Below are positions 8,129 to 17,212 of a stretch of 64,000 bases of DNA, one piece after another. The notes beneath the pieces were generated by a model, which saw only the letters and a list, made by a program, of their open reading frames with translations, was not told the DNA's origin and searched no databases. Location: assembly GCA_003134655.1 (NCBI GenBank), contig PLBY01000155.1, positions 12,358 through 76,357 on the forward strand, read 5' to 3'. Source of the stretch: Acidobacteriaceae bacterium (GTDB taxonomy: Bacteria > Acidobacteriota > Terriglobia > Terriglobales > Acidobacteriaceae). The position numbers and the translations under genes were made by a program. Every line of letters starts with the position of its first letter. Position 1 is the first letter of the stretch.

Positions 8129-8890
8129 TAGATCCTCCTCATTCGGCCCACTGAGTTAGGCTGGCGTGATCGTAGCATTTCCCGGAATACTTGTTTTTCA
8201 CGAAGGGTCAATGGCCGAACACTTGAGTTTGTGCAATCAGGGCGATTTAACTCATTTAGCAGTCAAAGCCCGATCACTCGTAGTTTTTCTTGTAGTCGGC
8301 GAGCGACATACGTGCCCGGAGTGCGGTCGCCACGTCTCGGAACTCTTGAATGTAATGGCGATGGGGGGCAGCCGTATTCAACTGGCCAAAAGAGCCCCTC
8401 GAAGTAATTCTTTTCGGGACTTGCGTCCGGTCAGGAAATGGGTTAAAGTGACAATGTCGATGGACATAGTCGACATTAGGATTAACTTTATGCCTGCGAA
8501 CATCCAGCCCGTCCGAACCGATCGTCATACCTGCTCAGACTGCCAGACGGAGGAGGCACAAGGCCGAGACAGCTTCGGCTACCCTATGCCGTGCGTCCGC
8601 TGTGCGTTGGTACGTCTGGTGAGGGCCTCTCAAGCTGACATGGCAGACCACCCTCACGGATTCCCGATGCGAGGCCAGAGACGACGACCTCATTCCATGA
8701 AACAAACGGCACAACTCTGAGAGCCCGATTTAACGGCAACCACGAGCGCCCAAATCGCGACACTTCCCGTAACGCTGTTTCTGGATATTTCCGTCTGGCC
8801 GACCGGTCGCCGAGGGACGGCCGGGTTGTCAGAGATATTGGGATGTTTCAACAGTATTGCGACGGTCATGGAAGGCCCAGGCCGTAGCTG
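8129..8890. other. Gene-poor gap of about 760 bp
   Basis: I find no convincing gene. A plus-strand frame at 8166-8720 has a few CxxC pairs and a minus-strand frame at 8274-8528 ends in a plausible helix, but neither has a ribosome site, a recognisable family or stable codon use. The only clear signal is the dyad at 8453-8477. The stretch may be the remains of a lost gene. Confidence 0.5.
8453..8477. promoter_or_regulatory. Operator-like dyad AATGTCGA-N9-TCGACATT
   Basis: Perfect 8-bp inverted repeat (AATGTCGA at 8453-8460, TCGACATT at 8470-8477) with the outer ATGT...ACAT spacing typical of PadR-family operators. It is followed 11 bases later by an ATG (8489) that opens only a short unconvincing frame. 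Assignment to PadR is an inference from the dyad shape, and no padR gene is in the window. Confidence 0.4.
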
Positions 8891-11530
8891 CTAGCGGATG
8901 TTCAGGTCAGCGTAGTGGGCGAAGCTGGAGACCGCTACCTGGTCGTTGCCGGGTATGTAGAAGCCGAATTTGCCCAAGCCGAGATTGGCGCCGGGCTGCG
9001 TCCAGCGATCCAGGACGGTCCATTTGTCACCCTGCCTGATCTGGTTGACAACCTCGGTGGGGCTAACGCGAATTTGAAGCGTGCGGAAGCTTTTCTTGTC
9101 GCCTTTATGGGGAACTATGATCTCGTCCGTTTTCTCGCCGTTGCGAATGACACTGCGGTAGAAGTTGTTGTCGTCCATTTGGAAGAGGACGTAGTTCTTG
9201 GGGTCGATGTAGTTGAGCACCCATTGCAAGAGGTGACCCTTGGAGAGCATCGCGGAAAAAGCAAATGTGCCCGAGGCAGGAACGGCTCCGTATAGGACGA
9301 AATCCCCTCCCTTACGAATGAAAGAATCTCCCTCCTGCTTCCAGGCGCCTGGGTTATCCCACTTCGACATACCGCTCGGGCCGAGAGACAAATCCAAAGT
9401 CCTGGATTGACCGGCTATGACTTCGAGCGTGGACGAACGCGTGAACCTTTCTGCGGTTCGCGCAGTAAGAGTGTAGGTCCCGGGGGCAAGATTGAGCGGG
9501 ACACCACTGCTTACCATTTTCAGGAGATCACCTTTCACGACTGCAACGGTGGCGTCGGCGGGCGCGAAGGTAATTTTCAATTCGCCGGGAGCGGCTTCCA
9601 GCGCGGCATCCGCAGCAGCGAGAGATATGGCCCCGCCTGCAACGAAGTGTTTCCTGAACTGCCGGGGCTTGAATCGCTCCTTGCGCAGTTCGACGATATG
9701 GTCTCCGGGATTGACGGTGGAGACGGAGAGCGTGCCATCGGGCTGAATGGAGCCGACGGGAGTTTGATCGACGAGAACCGTGGTTCCGGGAGCGCCGCCC
9801 TGGATGGTCAGCGAAGCCAGGCGAGGCTGCGGTTGGAGGTTGAAGACAAGCGTGGCCTGGTCGACCTTGCGGATGCGGATTACTTGCTGGGGAGGATCCT
9901 GGAAGCCGCTCTTAGAGACTTGTACAACGTAGTCCTTGAGCTCGAGATTCGGCAGGCGCAACTGGCCGGCTTGCGTGAGTTGCCGTTGAAGTTTTCCGTT
10001 GAGAAAGACTGATGCGTTGTCTTGACCGGCAACGACAAGGATCGTGCCCAGGTTGCGACTGGACTCGGCGGGCTGCTGATCATCGACCGTAAGTTTTCCG
10101 GCGGTGTCAGAAGCAGACGAAGATGCTTCGGGAGTTGTCGGTGCGAGCGCGGACACGGCAGGAGCGGAGACTGTGGGATCTGAGATGGCCGGGGCAGAGA
10201 CGGTGGGCGCTGAAACAGTAGGCGCGGGTGCGGGTGCCTTCGCTGTTGGCGGAGCCTGATGTTTTCGCGCGAAGAAGAAGATCGCTGCGAACAGGATTAT
10301 CGCGGCGGTGGAGACGAGGATCAGCGTTGTGGAGAGCGAACTCGAGGGCTGTTTTGGACGGACTGATTTAGATGTGACTTTAGCCACTGGTACGGAAAGC
10401 TCGGCCGCGGGAACGGTGGAGGCTAGTGGCGGCGGGAGTGGCTCTGGAGGCTTGGTCGGGACTTTGACCGGCGGTACAAGGCGGGACGGAACTCCGCTGG
10501 GCGGAACAGTGGCGGTCGGAACAGTGAGGGTCGGAACAATGGGGGTCGGAACGTTTCCCGGTGGAGCCGGGCTTGGTGGAACCGAGCTCGGCAAAACCGG
10601 GCTTGGCGGAGCCTGGATAGACGTGGCGCTAGAAGCCTCCGGAGCGCTGGGGCGCGGGACGTGAAGAATTACGGTCGCGCCTTTGCTGCGCGGCGCCGCG
10701 CTGGAACTCTCCTGGGGAATCAATCCCAAGCGGAGGAGCAGGGCATTGGCGATGGACAAGATTTCGCCATCCGTCCAATACTTGGCGGCCACCGCTTGGA
10801 TGCGCTCGGCTAACGCTTGTTTTGCAGCAACGTCCGCGGCCCCAGCGATTTCGTTCTGCAGGCGCCGCAGGTTTTCCAAGTCGCCGCGGCGAGCCTGGCG
10901 GCGGCGAACGCCCTGGTCGCGCTGGATTGCATCGTGAATCTGGAGCAACTTAGGATCGTCGGGATGAACGGCCAATCCCTCTGCAACCCAAGCCAAGGCA
11001 GCGAATAGATCGCCGGAGGATTGCAGCTTGCGCGCTTTCTCAACCCAATCCTCCACAGAGCTTGTTTTTTTTTGGTCCACGATCAGTGCGTGGATGGTTT
11101 TGGCCGTGGGATGCGCAGGGTTCAGCGCGAGCGCCTGATTGGTCAGCGTCTCGGCTTCCAGCCAATCGGTTTCTACAACGGAGTGCGCGTGCTCGACCAG
11201 GGCATTGGCCAGGATGGAGCGGGCGAGAGAATTGTTTTTGTCGAGCTCGTAGGCCTTGCGCAATAACTGAATGGCTTCGGCGGACTTCCGCTGTGCGAAC
11301 AGTTCCTGGCTTTCGGTGATAAGGCGGTTGGCTTCGGCATTGCGCTTTACGCCATCGTGGGCGCGCTTTTCCAGTTCGGACAGCTCCGCATCGTTGGGGA
11401 ATTCGATGTCCGTATCTCGCAGCAAATCCTGGGCGCGAGCGTAGTCGCCCGAACGCAGACAGACGTTGACCTGCTCAACGAGCCGCGTTTTGGATTCGCT
11501 GCGGGTTTGCTGGTCGCGTGTTATCTCCAA
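8891..11530 (-). CDS. PEGA-repeat membrane protein with TPR-like N-terminus (kinase-tail architecture without kinase)
   Basis: An 879-residue protein. In order: alpha-helical TPR-like repeats (about 1-260); a Pro-rich linker rich in VP(T/P) units (279-400); one membrane helix (TTLILVSTAAIILFAAIFFF, 401-420); an Ala/Pro/Ser linker with TVSAP repeats (427-475); about three PEGA-type beta domains (495-717); and a lectin-like C-terminal domain (720-879) with LLQWVLNYIDPKNYVLFQMD. In Acidobacteria this order usually follows a cytoplasmic Ser/Thr kinase domain, which is absent here. The first codon is TTG 11530 with an in-frame TGA seven codons upstream. The helical part should be cytoplasmic and the PEGA part periplasmic. 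Function is unknown; possibly envelope sensing or scaffolding. Confidence 0.8.
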   Translation of the reverse strand: MEITRDQQTRSESKTRLVEQVNVCLRSGDYARAQDLLRDTDIEFPNDAELSELEKRAHDGVKRNAEANRLITESQELFAQRKSAEAIQLLRKAYELDKNNSLARSILANALVEHAHSVVETDWLEAETLTNQALALNPAHPTAKTIHALIVDQKKTSSVEDWVEKARKLQSSGDLFAALAWVAEGLAVHPDDPKLLQIHDAIQRDQGVRRRQARRGDLENLRRLQNEIAGAADVAAKQALAERIQAVAAKYWTDGEILSIANALLLRLGLIPQESSSAAPRSKGATVILHVPRPSAPEASSATSIQAPPSPVLPSSVPPSPAPPGNVPTPIVPTLTVPTATVPPSGVPSRLVPPVKVPTKPPEPLPPPLASTVPAAELSVPVAKVTSKSVRPKQPSSSLSTTLILVSTAAIILFAAIFFFARKHQAPPTAKAPAPAPTVSAPTVSAPAISDPTVSAPAVSALAPTTPEASSSASDTAGKLTVDDQQPAESSRNLGTILVVAGQDNASVFLNGKLQRQLTQAGQLRLPNLELKDYVVQVSKSGFQDPPQQVIRIRKVDQATLVFNLQPQPRLASLTIQGGAPGTTVLVDQTPVGSIQPDGTLSVSTVNPGDHIVELRKERFKPRQFRKHFVAGGAISLAAADAALEAAPGELKITFAPADATVAVVKGDLLKMVSSGVPLNLAPGTYTLTARTAERFTRSSTLEVIAGQSRTLDLSLGPSGMSKWDNPGAWKQEGDSFIRKGGDFVLYGAVPASGTFAFSAMLSKGHLLQWVLNYIDPKNYVLFQMDDNNFYRSVIRNGEKTDEIIVPHKGDKKSFRTLQIRVSPTEVVNQIRQGDKWTVLDRWTQPGANLGLGKFGFYIPGNDQVAVSSFAHYADLNIR

Positions 11531-12104
11531 GCGCTCTAACCTCGAAGGTCAATTCTGAATATCGATTGTGATGGTGCGCAGGATCTCCCAGTCCTTCGGC
11601 GCATCGTTCATACGATCCTTGAACAACTGGCCAAATGAAACGGTAATGTGCCTTCTTCCGTGTCTTGGTCGTCGACTGCCTGCGGTGGATCTCGCCCTGG
11701 GGCCCGCAAACTCTCGCCCCGCTTACCCACATTGCCCAATTATCTGTGAGCATCGACTCCGATAGCAGATGACCGACGTAATCAGTTGCGGGCAAGATCT
11801 TGAAAACACTAGGTTTCAAGGTCCAAAGTTTCAAGGCGTCCAAAGGTACTTTGGGGTTCGGACCGACGGTCCGGATGATTTTGCTGGCTTATGCTGCCGA
11901 GTCTGTAGGAATGAGTTTTCTCGGTCGAGGTTGGATGAACATTGGGAAGCCGCCGAAAACGCGAGACAACCTAGCCGATGGGGCCAACAGGTGGCGTATC
12001 GATCCTGCCTGGTGGCGCACGATCTTCCGCACAATCCTGTCATAGTGCGCGGGTCCGGTCATTGTTGTAGTCCGCTTTGAGCCGGCTTGGGTCAGCCGTC
12101 AACA
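11531..12104. other. Intergenic region without recognised gene (574 bp)
   Basis: Lies upstream of both the PEGA gene and the end of the DUF1080 gene. I searched all frames for a kinase domain or its remnants (glycine loop, HRD, DFG) and saw none. Short frames on both strands show no family resemblance. Confidence 0.5.
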
Positions 12105-13106
12105 TCACCTCGCGGGCGTGATCGTGATATTCCGAAAAGCGACGTGTCCGGCCTCACTACCCTGCAGATAGATTGGTCCCGGTAGCCCTTCGGCGCTATC
12201 CAACGCTCCGCCGGTGATGCCCGGAATTTCCTGCTGATTGATAATCGTGTGACCATTTTGCACAACGGTGACAACTCTTCCGACGAGCGTCATGTCGTAG
12301 GTCTGCCATTCTCCCGGTTTGCGCGGCTGTTCGGAGGAGGGGGCTAAGAAGCCGTATACGCCTCCAGTGCGCATAGTCGGGCCTTCCGGCTCCGGATCGT
12401 CTTCGATCTGGAGTTCGTACCGGCCGCGCAGGTAGATGCCGCTATTTGATCCGGGGGCGCAATTGAATTCGACGTGTAGTTTGAAATCTTCAAACTTGGC
12501 ATCCGAGATCAGTTCAGGATCATGTCCGGGACTTACCAGCGTTCCGTTTTCGACCTTCCACGTCGCGGTTGCTTTCGGATCGCTCATCGTCCAGCCACTC
12601 AGGTCCTTGCCGTTGAACAGCTGTGTCGGAGTTCCCCACTTCGGAGCGCTTGTTCTCTTCAGCGATGGCGCTCGCACGCCCGTCCATTGCCAGGGAGTCC
12701 CGTCGGGTCCGGTTGTGGTCCCCGACAATGTCTTCCCAGACAGCTTGCCTACGAAGACCATGTCGTCTTTTCTCTCTTCCTCTTCCTTGGGAGAAACGAA
12801 CGTGATCTGGTCATTGGCGATCTCAACTTTCGGGAGTGGGCGGGCGTGTCCCCAACGGCTCACCATTCGGGCGCTTAGCTTCCCATTTTCCTGGGTGATC
12901 TCCAACCACGACGGCGAGTCGTGGCCTGGAGTCTTCAGGGTCAGGTCCCAGCGTCCCAGAAAAGGTTGAACTGAAGAAGCTGTGTCGGCAGAGTTCTTTG
13001 GCTGGGAATATACCTGCAAAGAGAAGGTCAGGATCAGCGTGGTGAACGCGAATATTTTCCGGCGAAGAATTGCGTTTCGATGACTGCTGTTCACATTTGT
13101 TGCCAT
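12105..13106 (-). CDS. Secreted DUF1080 (3-keto-disaccharide hydrolase-like) protein
   Basis: A 333-residue exported protein. After a signal peptide (about 1-34) there is an N-terminal beta domain starting FLGRWDLTL, typical of small lipocalin-like modules. A DUF1080 concanavalin-like jelly roll follows from about residue 155 (PTQLFNGKDLSGWTM, then NSGIYLRGRYELQIED and GEWQTYDMTLVG). DUF1080 proteins act on glucans or 3-ketoglycosides in some Bacteroidetes and Acidobacteria. The combination with the N-terminal module is frequent in Acidobacteria. Start ATG 13106, though ATG 13079 or thereabouts is also possible. Activity on a given sugar is not shown by the sequence. Confidence 0.87.
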   Translation of the reverse strand: MATNVNSSHRNAILRRKIFAFTTLILTFSLQVYSQPKNSADTASSVQPFLGRWDLTLKTPGHDSPSWLEITQENGKLSARMVSRWGHARPLPKVEIANDQITFVSPKEEEERKDDMVFVGKLSGKTLSGTTTGPDGTPWQWTGVRAPSLKRTSAPKWGTPTQLFNGKDLSGWTMSDPKATATWKVENGTLVSPGHDPELISDAKFEDFKLHVEFNCAPGSNSGIYLRGRYELQIEDDPEPEGPTMRTGGVYGFLAPSSEQPRKPGEWQTYDMTLVGRVVTVVQNGHTIINQQEIPGITGGALDSAEGLPGPIYLQGSEAGHVAFRNITITPAR

Positions 13107-13185
13107 GATGTGCTCGCCTCTAGGAAGGGATTGTAGTTCATCGGGAGTCTTGCTAAAGGAAAGTCCTCACTATCCGCAGCACGAA

Positions 13186-13218
13186 TGCCCACCTTTCGAA
13201 ATCGCGAAAGGTGGGGCA
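13186..13218. repeat. Hairpin repeat TGCCCACCTTTCG...CGAAAGGTGGGGCA
   Basis: Imperfect palindrome with arms CCACCTTTCG and CGAAAGGTGG, in the upstream region of the esterase gene. It resembles the small palindromic elements listed elsewhere in the window. Confidence 0.65.
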
Positions 13219-13285
13219 GCCGGTCGGTGGTGGTGCCCGCCAACCTTGCATTGGCCAACCTCAAGAAATGGCGGAAAATGGCGGG

Positions 13286-14425
13286 ATGACTCTTTCCTCG
13301 CAGTGTCTGAACGTCTGTTTGTTGGCTGGTTTTATCACGGGTGGTTATGTGGCGTCCGGGCAGACTGCGCCGCCGGCGCAGACTGCGGCACGCCCGGCGC
13401 CGCCGACGCGGGACCCGCACACTGCCGGCTATGTTGAGGCGAAGAAGTTGCCCGACGGCGCGAATCCACCGGCAAATGCGGATGGGAATTTTATTATCGA
13501 GCCGACCTACGCGGCACCGGCCGAAATGGCTGCCCAGCCGAAGGGCATCGTGATTGAGTTCACGATGAACTCCTCGGACAGCAAGATATATCCGGGGATT
13601 GCGCGGGATGCGGGAGCGCTCGGGACGCCGGATCCTGCGGACCCGGCGGAGCTTGTGGTGACGACGAGCCATCCCGCTCCATACACGCGGAAGGTGGACG
13701 TCTATGTGCCCAAGCAGTACGTTGCGGGGAGCGTCGCTCCGTTCATTGTGGGGGCGGATGGGCCTGACGGCTTGCTCTTTTCAACTTTGGATGTCTTGAT
13801 CGCTCAACACAAGGTTCCGGTGATGATTGCCATTTCGATCGGCAACGGGAGCGGGGACGCGCAGGGGAGCGAACGCGGGCTGGAGTACGACACGATGTCG
13901 GGAGTTTATGCGGAGTTTGTGGAGAAGGAAGTGTTGCCGCTGGTGGAAGCGCAGGCGCACGTGAAGCTCACGAAGGATCCCGAGGGGAGAGCGACGATGG
14001 GCGGCAGTTCGGGAGGTTCTTGCGCCTTGATCATGGCGTGGTATCACCCTGAGCTTTATCACCGTGTGCTGACTTACTCGGGAACATTTGTGAACCAGCA
14101 GTGGCCTTCGAATCCGCAGACGCCGCATGGGGCGTGGGAGTTTCATGAGCATCTCATCCCGGGAAGTCCGGCGAAGCCGATACGAATCTGGATGGAAGTG
14201 GGGGACCGGGATTTATTCAATCCGAATGTGATGCGCGACAACATGCATGATTGGGTTCTGGCCAACGAGCTGATGGCGAAGGTGCTCGCGGCGAAGGGGT
14301 ATCACTACCAGTTCGTATTTGCCCGCAACGCCGGGCACGTGGACCGGGCGGTGAAACAGCAGACGCTTCCCGAGGCGCTTCAATATGTGTGGCAGGGGTA
14401 TCCGGCTTCAGAGGTCAAGAAGTGA
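13286..14425 (+). CDS. Secreted enterochelin-esterase-like alpha/beta hydrolase
   Basis: A 379-residue esterase of the Fes/D family. The N-terminal leader (MTLSSQCLNVCLLAGFITGG) precedes a Pro-rich linker and a small lead-in domain (IVIEFTMNSSDSKIYPG). The core has VDVYVPKQY, the nucleophile elbow GGSSGGS, an Asp in VGDRD and a catalytic His in NAGHVDRA. Family members hydrolyse siderophores, feruloyl esters or acyl sugars; the substrate here is unknown. I prefer ATG 13286 because sequence just upstream (to 13211) is a palindromic repeat and low-information sequence. No ribosome site is strong for any candidate start. Confidence 0.85.
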   Translation: MTLSSQCLNVCLLAGFITGGYVASGQTAPPAQTAARPAPPTRDPHTAGYVEAKKLPDGANPPANADGNFIIEPTYAAPAEMAAQPKGIVIEFTMNSSDSKIYPGIARDAGALGTPDPADPAELVVTTSHPAPYTRKVDVYVPKQYVAGSVAPFIVGADGPDGLLFSTLDVLIAQHKVPVMIAISIGNGSGDAQGSERGLEYDTMSGVYAEFVEKEVLPLVEAQAHVKLTKDPEGRATMGGSSGGSCALIMAWYHPELYHRVLTYSGTFVNQQWPSNPQTPHGAWEFHEHLIPGSPAKPIRIWMEVGDRDLFNPNVMRDNMHDWVLANELMAKVLAAKGYHYQFVFARNAGHVDRAVKQQTLPEALQYVWQGYPASEVKK

Positions 14426-14495
14426 GGCGCAGCTTCCGGGGAATCGGATGCGGCAGCTTCCAGAGTATTGTCAATCCTGCCGCATCCCATTCACA

Positions 14496-16145
14496 CTACA
14501 GTCCCCCGCCCGGCCCTCCCGCGGTCTGTTGTTTCGCCTGTGTCTCGGCTTGGTCAGCTGCTGCCTGTTGATCGGTCAAATCCTTGGCCGCGTTCGTATC
14601 CGGCGGCGGAGGCGGCACATCGGAAGTTGTCGTGGCCGTATCCGGAGCTTTTGGCAACCCTCCCGTGCCCTGCTTTTCTGCCAGAGCCTTCATGCCGTTG
14701 TTGAGTTGTTCCTCGAAATGGTTGTGCATCTCCTGCAAATCTTCCACGGAAACTGTGACTTGCTTGCCCGCGCCGCAGTCCGTTCTCTTGCTGGCCGAGA
14801 CACTCGCGGTAACGTTTTGATCGGCATCTGGAGTATCGGTGAGCCGCGTGATGACGTCCCCTCCCGTGAGCTCGCATTCCTGGCCATCGGATACCACCGT
14901 GATGCTGTCGTCCACGACAAAAGTGCGCCGCGCGGGATCCAGTGCCGGCGGAACCTCGCCGTTGGCGGGAGCCGGAGCCTGTGCCTGTCCGCCAGAAGAC
15001 TGTTGTTGATCGGCCGCGAGTTGCGCCTTCACTTCTTCTGCGATGGCCTGCTTCACTTCTGGAGTCAGCGTCACCGGAGCGGAGTTTGCTGCCTGTCCTC
15101 CTCCGTCCCCGTAGTTTGATGGGCCCTGATCGTAACCCGCCCCGGGATCAGAATTGGCGGCGGACTGGGACGCGTAGGCGTTTTGCAGATTCGCTGCGAT
15201 CACATAATCCGTAAGCCAGAATGCCGGCGACGCATATACCGGATAGGGTGAGAAATATCCTCCGTAGAAGCCGTACCACGGCGATCCACCCCAACCCCAG
15301 CCACCCATCCCAATACCCCAAGACACCGGCGAGCCCCAAGGCTGGTACGCCCAGCCATAGAAGCCAGGGTGGTACCAGGAGCCGGGATAATAACCGTAGT
15401 ATTGATGGCCGCCATAGTTGTAGCCGCGATAGATTCCGACCCGATAGGCACCGTGATCATAATAAGTGCGCGAATAATAGGAACGCCCGCCACGCGTGAC
15501 GTAGGCATGCTGAACATAGCCGTTGCCTCGGCCCGCTGTCACGATGCGCGCCCCGTTGTGCTCGCTCACAACCGTGCGCCCGCCGCGGAGATTGTGTTGA
15601 ATCTGCATCCCACCCCGGTTGACCGAGCGGATCTGTCCGTTGGCTCGAAAGCTCGCTGCCCCGCCGCCCTTCAGAGGAACCGTGTGCCCCGGAACCGCGC
15701 GGCTGACGCTGCCTCCGCGACTGCTCGCGCTGTTTCCGGCACGATTGGGGCTGGAATGTTGCGGTTGTTGCTGGGCATGCTGTTGCTTGTTTTGGTTTTG
15801 CGGTTGATGCTGAGCATGCTGGGGTTGCTGCTGAGTGTGCTGCGGTTGCTGAGTGTGCGGCTGTTGCTGGGCATGCTGCGGTTGTTGCTGAGAGTGCTGT
15901 GGTTGTTGCTGAGTGTGCTGCGGTTGCTGAGCATGCTGTGGCTGTTGCTGATGCTGAGGTTGTTGCTGAGCATGCTGCGGCTGCTGCTGAGTGTGCTGCG
16001 GTTGTTGTTGAGCATGCTGCGGTTCAGGTCTGGCGTGCTCTTCGTGCTGGGTCTGCTTTTCGCTTTGCGGCGCGTAGCCAAAAGCAACTGCTCCGAGAAG
16101 CACGAACAGGAGAAATGCTGCGTTGGCACTTCCCAATCGTTTCAT
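14496..16145 (-). CDS. Secreted Gln/His/Pro-repeat protein with Tyr/Gly-rich region
   Basis: A 549-residue exported protein. It has a signal peptide (about 1-24), then about 95 residues of imperfect QQPQHAQ repeats, a basic stretch with RGGSVSRAVPGHTVPLKGG, a repeat-like RGG...YYSRTYYDHG region, a Gly/Tyr/Trp-rich segment (about 245-305), and a folded-looking C-terminal region with FVVDDSITVVSDGQECELTG and TDCGAGKQVTVSVEDLQEM. The His-rich repeats could bind metal and the Tyr/Gly part resembles surface-exposed proteins. I do not recognise a family with known function. The DNA of the repeats (about 15750-16030) is a real tandem array coding in this frame, while the plus-strand frame there is its shadow. 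Confidence 0.8.
   Translation of the reverse strand: MKRLGSANAAFLLFVLLGAVAFGYAPQSEKQTQHEEHARPEPQHAQQQPQHTQQQPQHAQQQPQHQQQPQHAQQPQHTQQQPQHSQQQPQHAQQQPHTQQPQHTQQQPQHAQHQPQNQNKQQHAQQQPQHSSPNRAGNSASSRGGSVSRAVPGHTVPLKGGGAASFRANGQIRSVNRGGMQIQHNLRGGRTVVSEHNGARIVTAGRGNGYVQHAYVTRGGRSYYSRTYYDHGAYRVGIYRGYNYGGHQYYGYYPGSWYHPGFYGWAYQPWGSPVSWGIGMGGWGWGGSPWYGFYGGYFSPYPVYASPAFWLTDYVIAANLQNAYASQSAANSDPGAGYDQGPSNYGDGGGQAANSAPVTLTPEVKQAIAEEVKAQLAADQQQSSGGQAQAPAPANGEVPPALDPARRTFVVDDSITVVSDGQECELTGGDVITRLTDTPDADQNVTASVSASKRTDCGAGKQVTVSVEDLQEMHNHFEEQLNNGMKALAEKQGTGGLPKAPDTATTTSDVPPPPPDTNAAKDLTDQQAAADQAETQAKQQTAGGPGGGL
15750..16030 (-). repeat. Tandem repeat array encoding QQPQHAQ units
   Basis: Degenerate repeats of a 12-27 base unit such as TGCGGTTGTTGCTGAGCATG run through the 5' part of the Gln/His-rich gene. 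Unit boundaries are translated as QQPQHA/QQPQHT with occasional loss of a Gln, which suggests slippage-driven length change. Confidence 0.8.
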
Positions 16146-16353
16146 AGGCTTTGCCTCACGATTCAGAGTAGAGCGTGGCAGAGGTCGTAAACTGTCTCGT
16201 TTTGACCAGTTCAGAGACAGTGGGGTGGGATGTCAACTGTCGCAAACAGAGTGAGTTCACTCATGGGCCGCTCGTCTACTCCGGGCTGGCGGCAGCAACA
16301 TCCCTTCTACAAGGCCAAATGCTAGACTGACTTCGCGCGTTAGCGCGTTCCCC

Positions 16354-17205
16354 ATGTCCCCTCACAAGGAAAAACTCGGTCTCATCGCTGGCAACGGCAA
16401 GTTTCCTTTTCTCGTGCTCGACGCGGCGCGGGCGCAGGGATATGACGTGGTGGTGGCGGCGATTCAGGAGGAAGCGTTTCCGGAGATTGCATCGCATGGG
16501 GCGGCGGCGGTTCACTGGCTTTCGCTGGGAGAGCTGTCGAAGCTGATTGAGATGTTTCAGCGGGAGGGCGTGCGGCGCGCCATCATGGCGGGGCAGGTGA
16601 GGCACAAGCAGATTTTTTCCAGCATCCGTCCAGACTGGCGGCTGGCGAAGATGTTGCTGTCGCTCACGACGCGCAATACGGACTCGCTCCTGGGCGCGGT
16701 GGCGAAGGTGCTGGCGGATGAAGGGATCACGCTGGAGAAGTCGACCTGGCTGCTGGAGCCGCTGCTGGTGAAGTCCGGCGTGCTGACAGGGCGCGAACCG
16801 AGCGAGCAGGAGCGCAAGAATATTGAGTACGGACGTGCGGTGGCGCGACGGCTGGCCGAGCATGATATCGGGCAGACGGTGGTGATCGCGGAATCGGCGT
16901 GCGTGGCGGTCGAAGCCATGGAAGGCACTGACGCGACCATCGAGCGTGCTGGGCAGATTATGCGGTCGCTGCACGGGGATGCTTCGACTTTGAGCCGTTC
17001 CTTGACTGTGGTGAAGGTCGCGAAGCCGAATCAGGATATGCGGTTCGATGTGCCGGTGATTGGCGTGAAGACCATCGAAGTCATGCAGGCGGCGGGGGCG
17101 AGCTGTCTCGCTTTGGACGCGGGCAAGTGTCTGCTGCTGGATGGGCAGAAGGTGATCGAGGCGGGGAATGCGGCTGGAGTCGCGATTGTCGCGGAGGGAC
17201 GGTAG
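16354..17205 (+). CDS. lpxI: UDP-2,3-diacylglucosamine pyrophosphatase LpxI
   Basis: A 283-residue protein of the LpxI (former DUF1009) family, which hydrolyses UDP-2,3-diacylglucosamine to lipid X and UMP in place of LpxH. It shows the N-terminal LGLIAGNGKFPFLVLDAARA (9-28) Rossmann-like start, the middle segment RRAIMAGQVRHKQIF, and the C-terminal catalytic domain with DMRFDVPVIGVKTIEVM and the GASCLALDAGKCLLLD region. Length is normal. The next gene starts 7 bp later, so DinB may be co-transcribed. Its normal neighbour lpxA is about 10 kb upstream, separated by accessory genes. Confidence 0.93.
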   Translation: MSPHKEKLGLIAGNGKFPFLVLDAARAQGYDVVVAAIQEEAFPEIASHGAAAVHWLSLGELSKLIEMFQREGVRRAIMAGQVRHKQIFSSIRPDWRLAKMLLSLTTRNTDSLLGAVAKVLADEGITLEKSTWLLEPLLVKSGVLTGREPSEQERKNIEYGRAVARRLAEHDIGQTVVIAESACVAVEAMEGTDATIERAGQIMRSLHGDASTLSRSLTVVKVAKPNQDMRFDVPVIGVKTIEVMQAAGASCLALDAGKCLLLDGQKVIEAGNAAGVAIVAEGR

Positions 17206-17212
17206 AGAGGGC

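Noticed and set aside
8274-8528. An 84-residue minus-strand frame ending in a helix EFRDVATALRARMSLADYKK
   Set aside because: The ending is plausible, but no SD, no family, and the N-terminal half is odd; not supported enough to call.
8166-8720. A 184-residue plus-strand frame with CxxC pairs (CPECGRH, CSDCQTEE)
   Set aside because: No ribosome site, no recognisable fold, spans an operator-like dyad, and Met-rich composition is not protein-like. Kept only as gap note.
13211-13285. N-terminal extension of the esterase
   Set aside because: It consists of the palindromic repeat and glycine/Gln text with no signal-peptide character; ATG 13286 gives a better leader.
15750-16030. CRISPR array
   Set aside because: Repeats are contiguous without unique spacers and code in frame for QQPQHA; no cas genes nearby.
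15369-16190. A plus-strand Leu-rich frame opposite the Gln/His repeat gene
   Set aside because: It is the antisense of the CAG/CAT-rich repeats, giving artificial LLSMLRLL runs; no signal or family.
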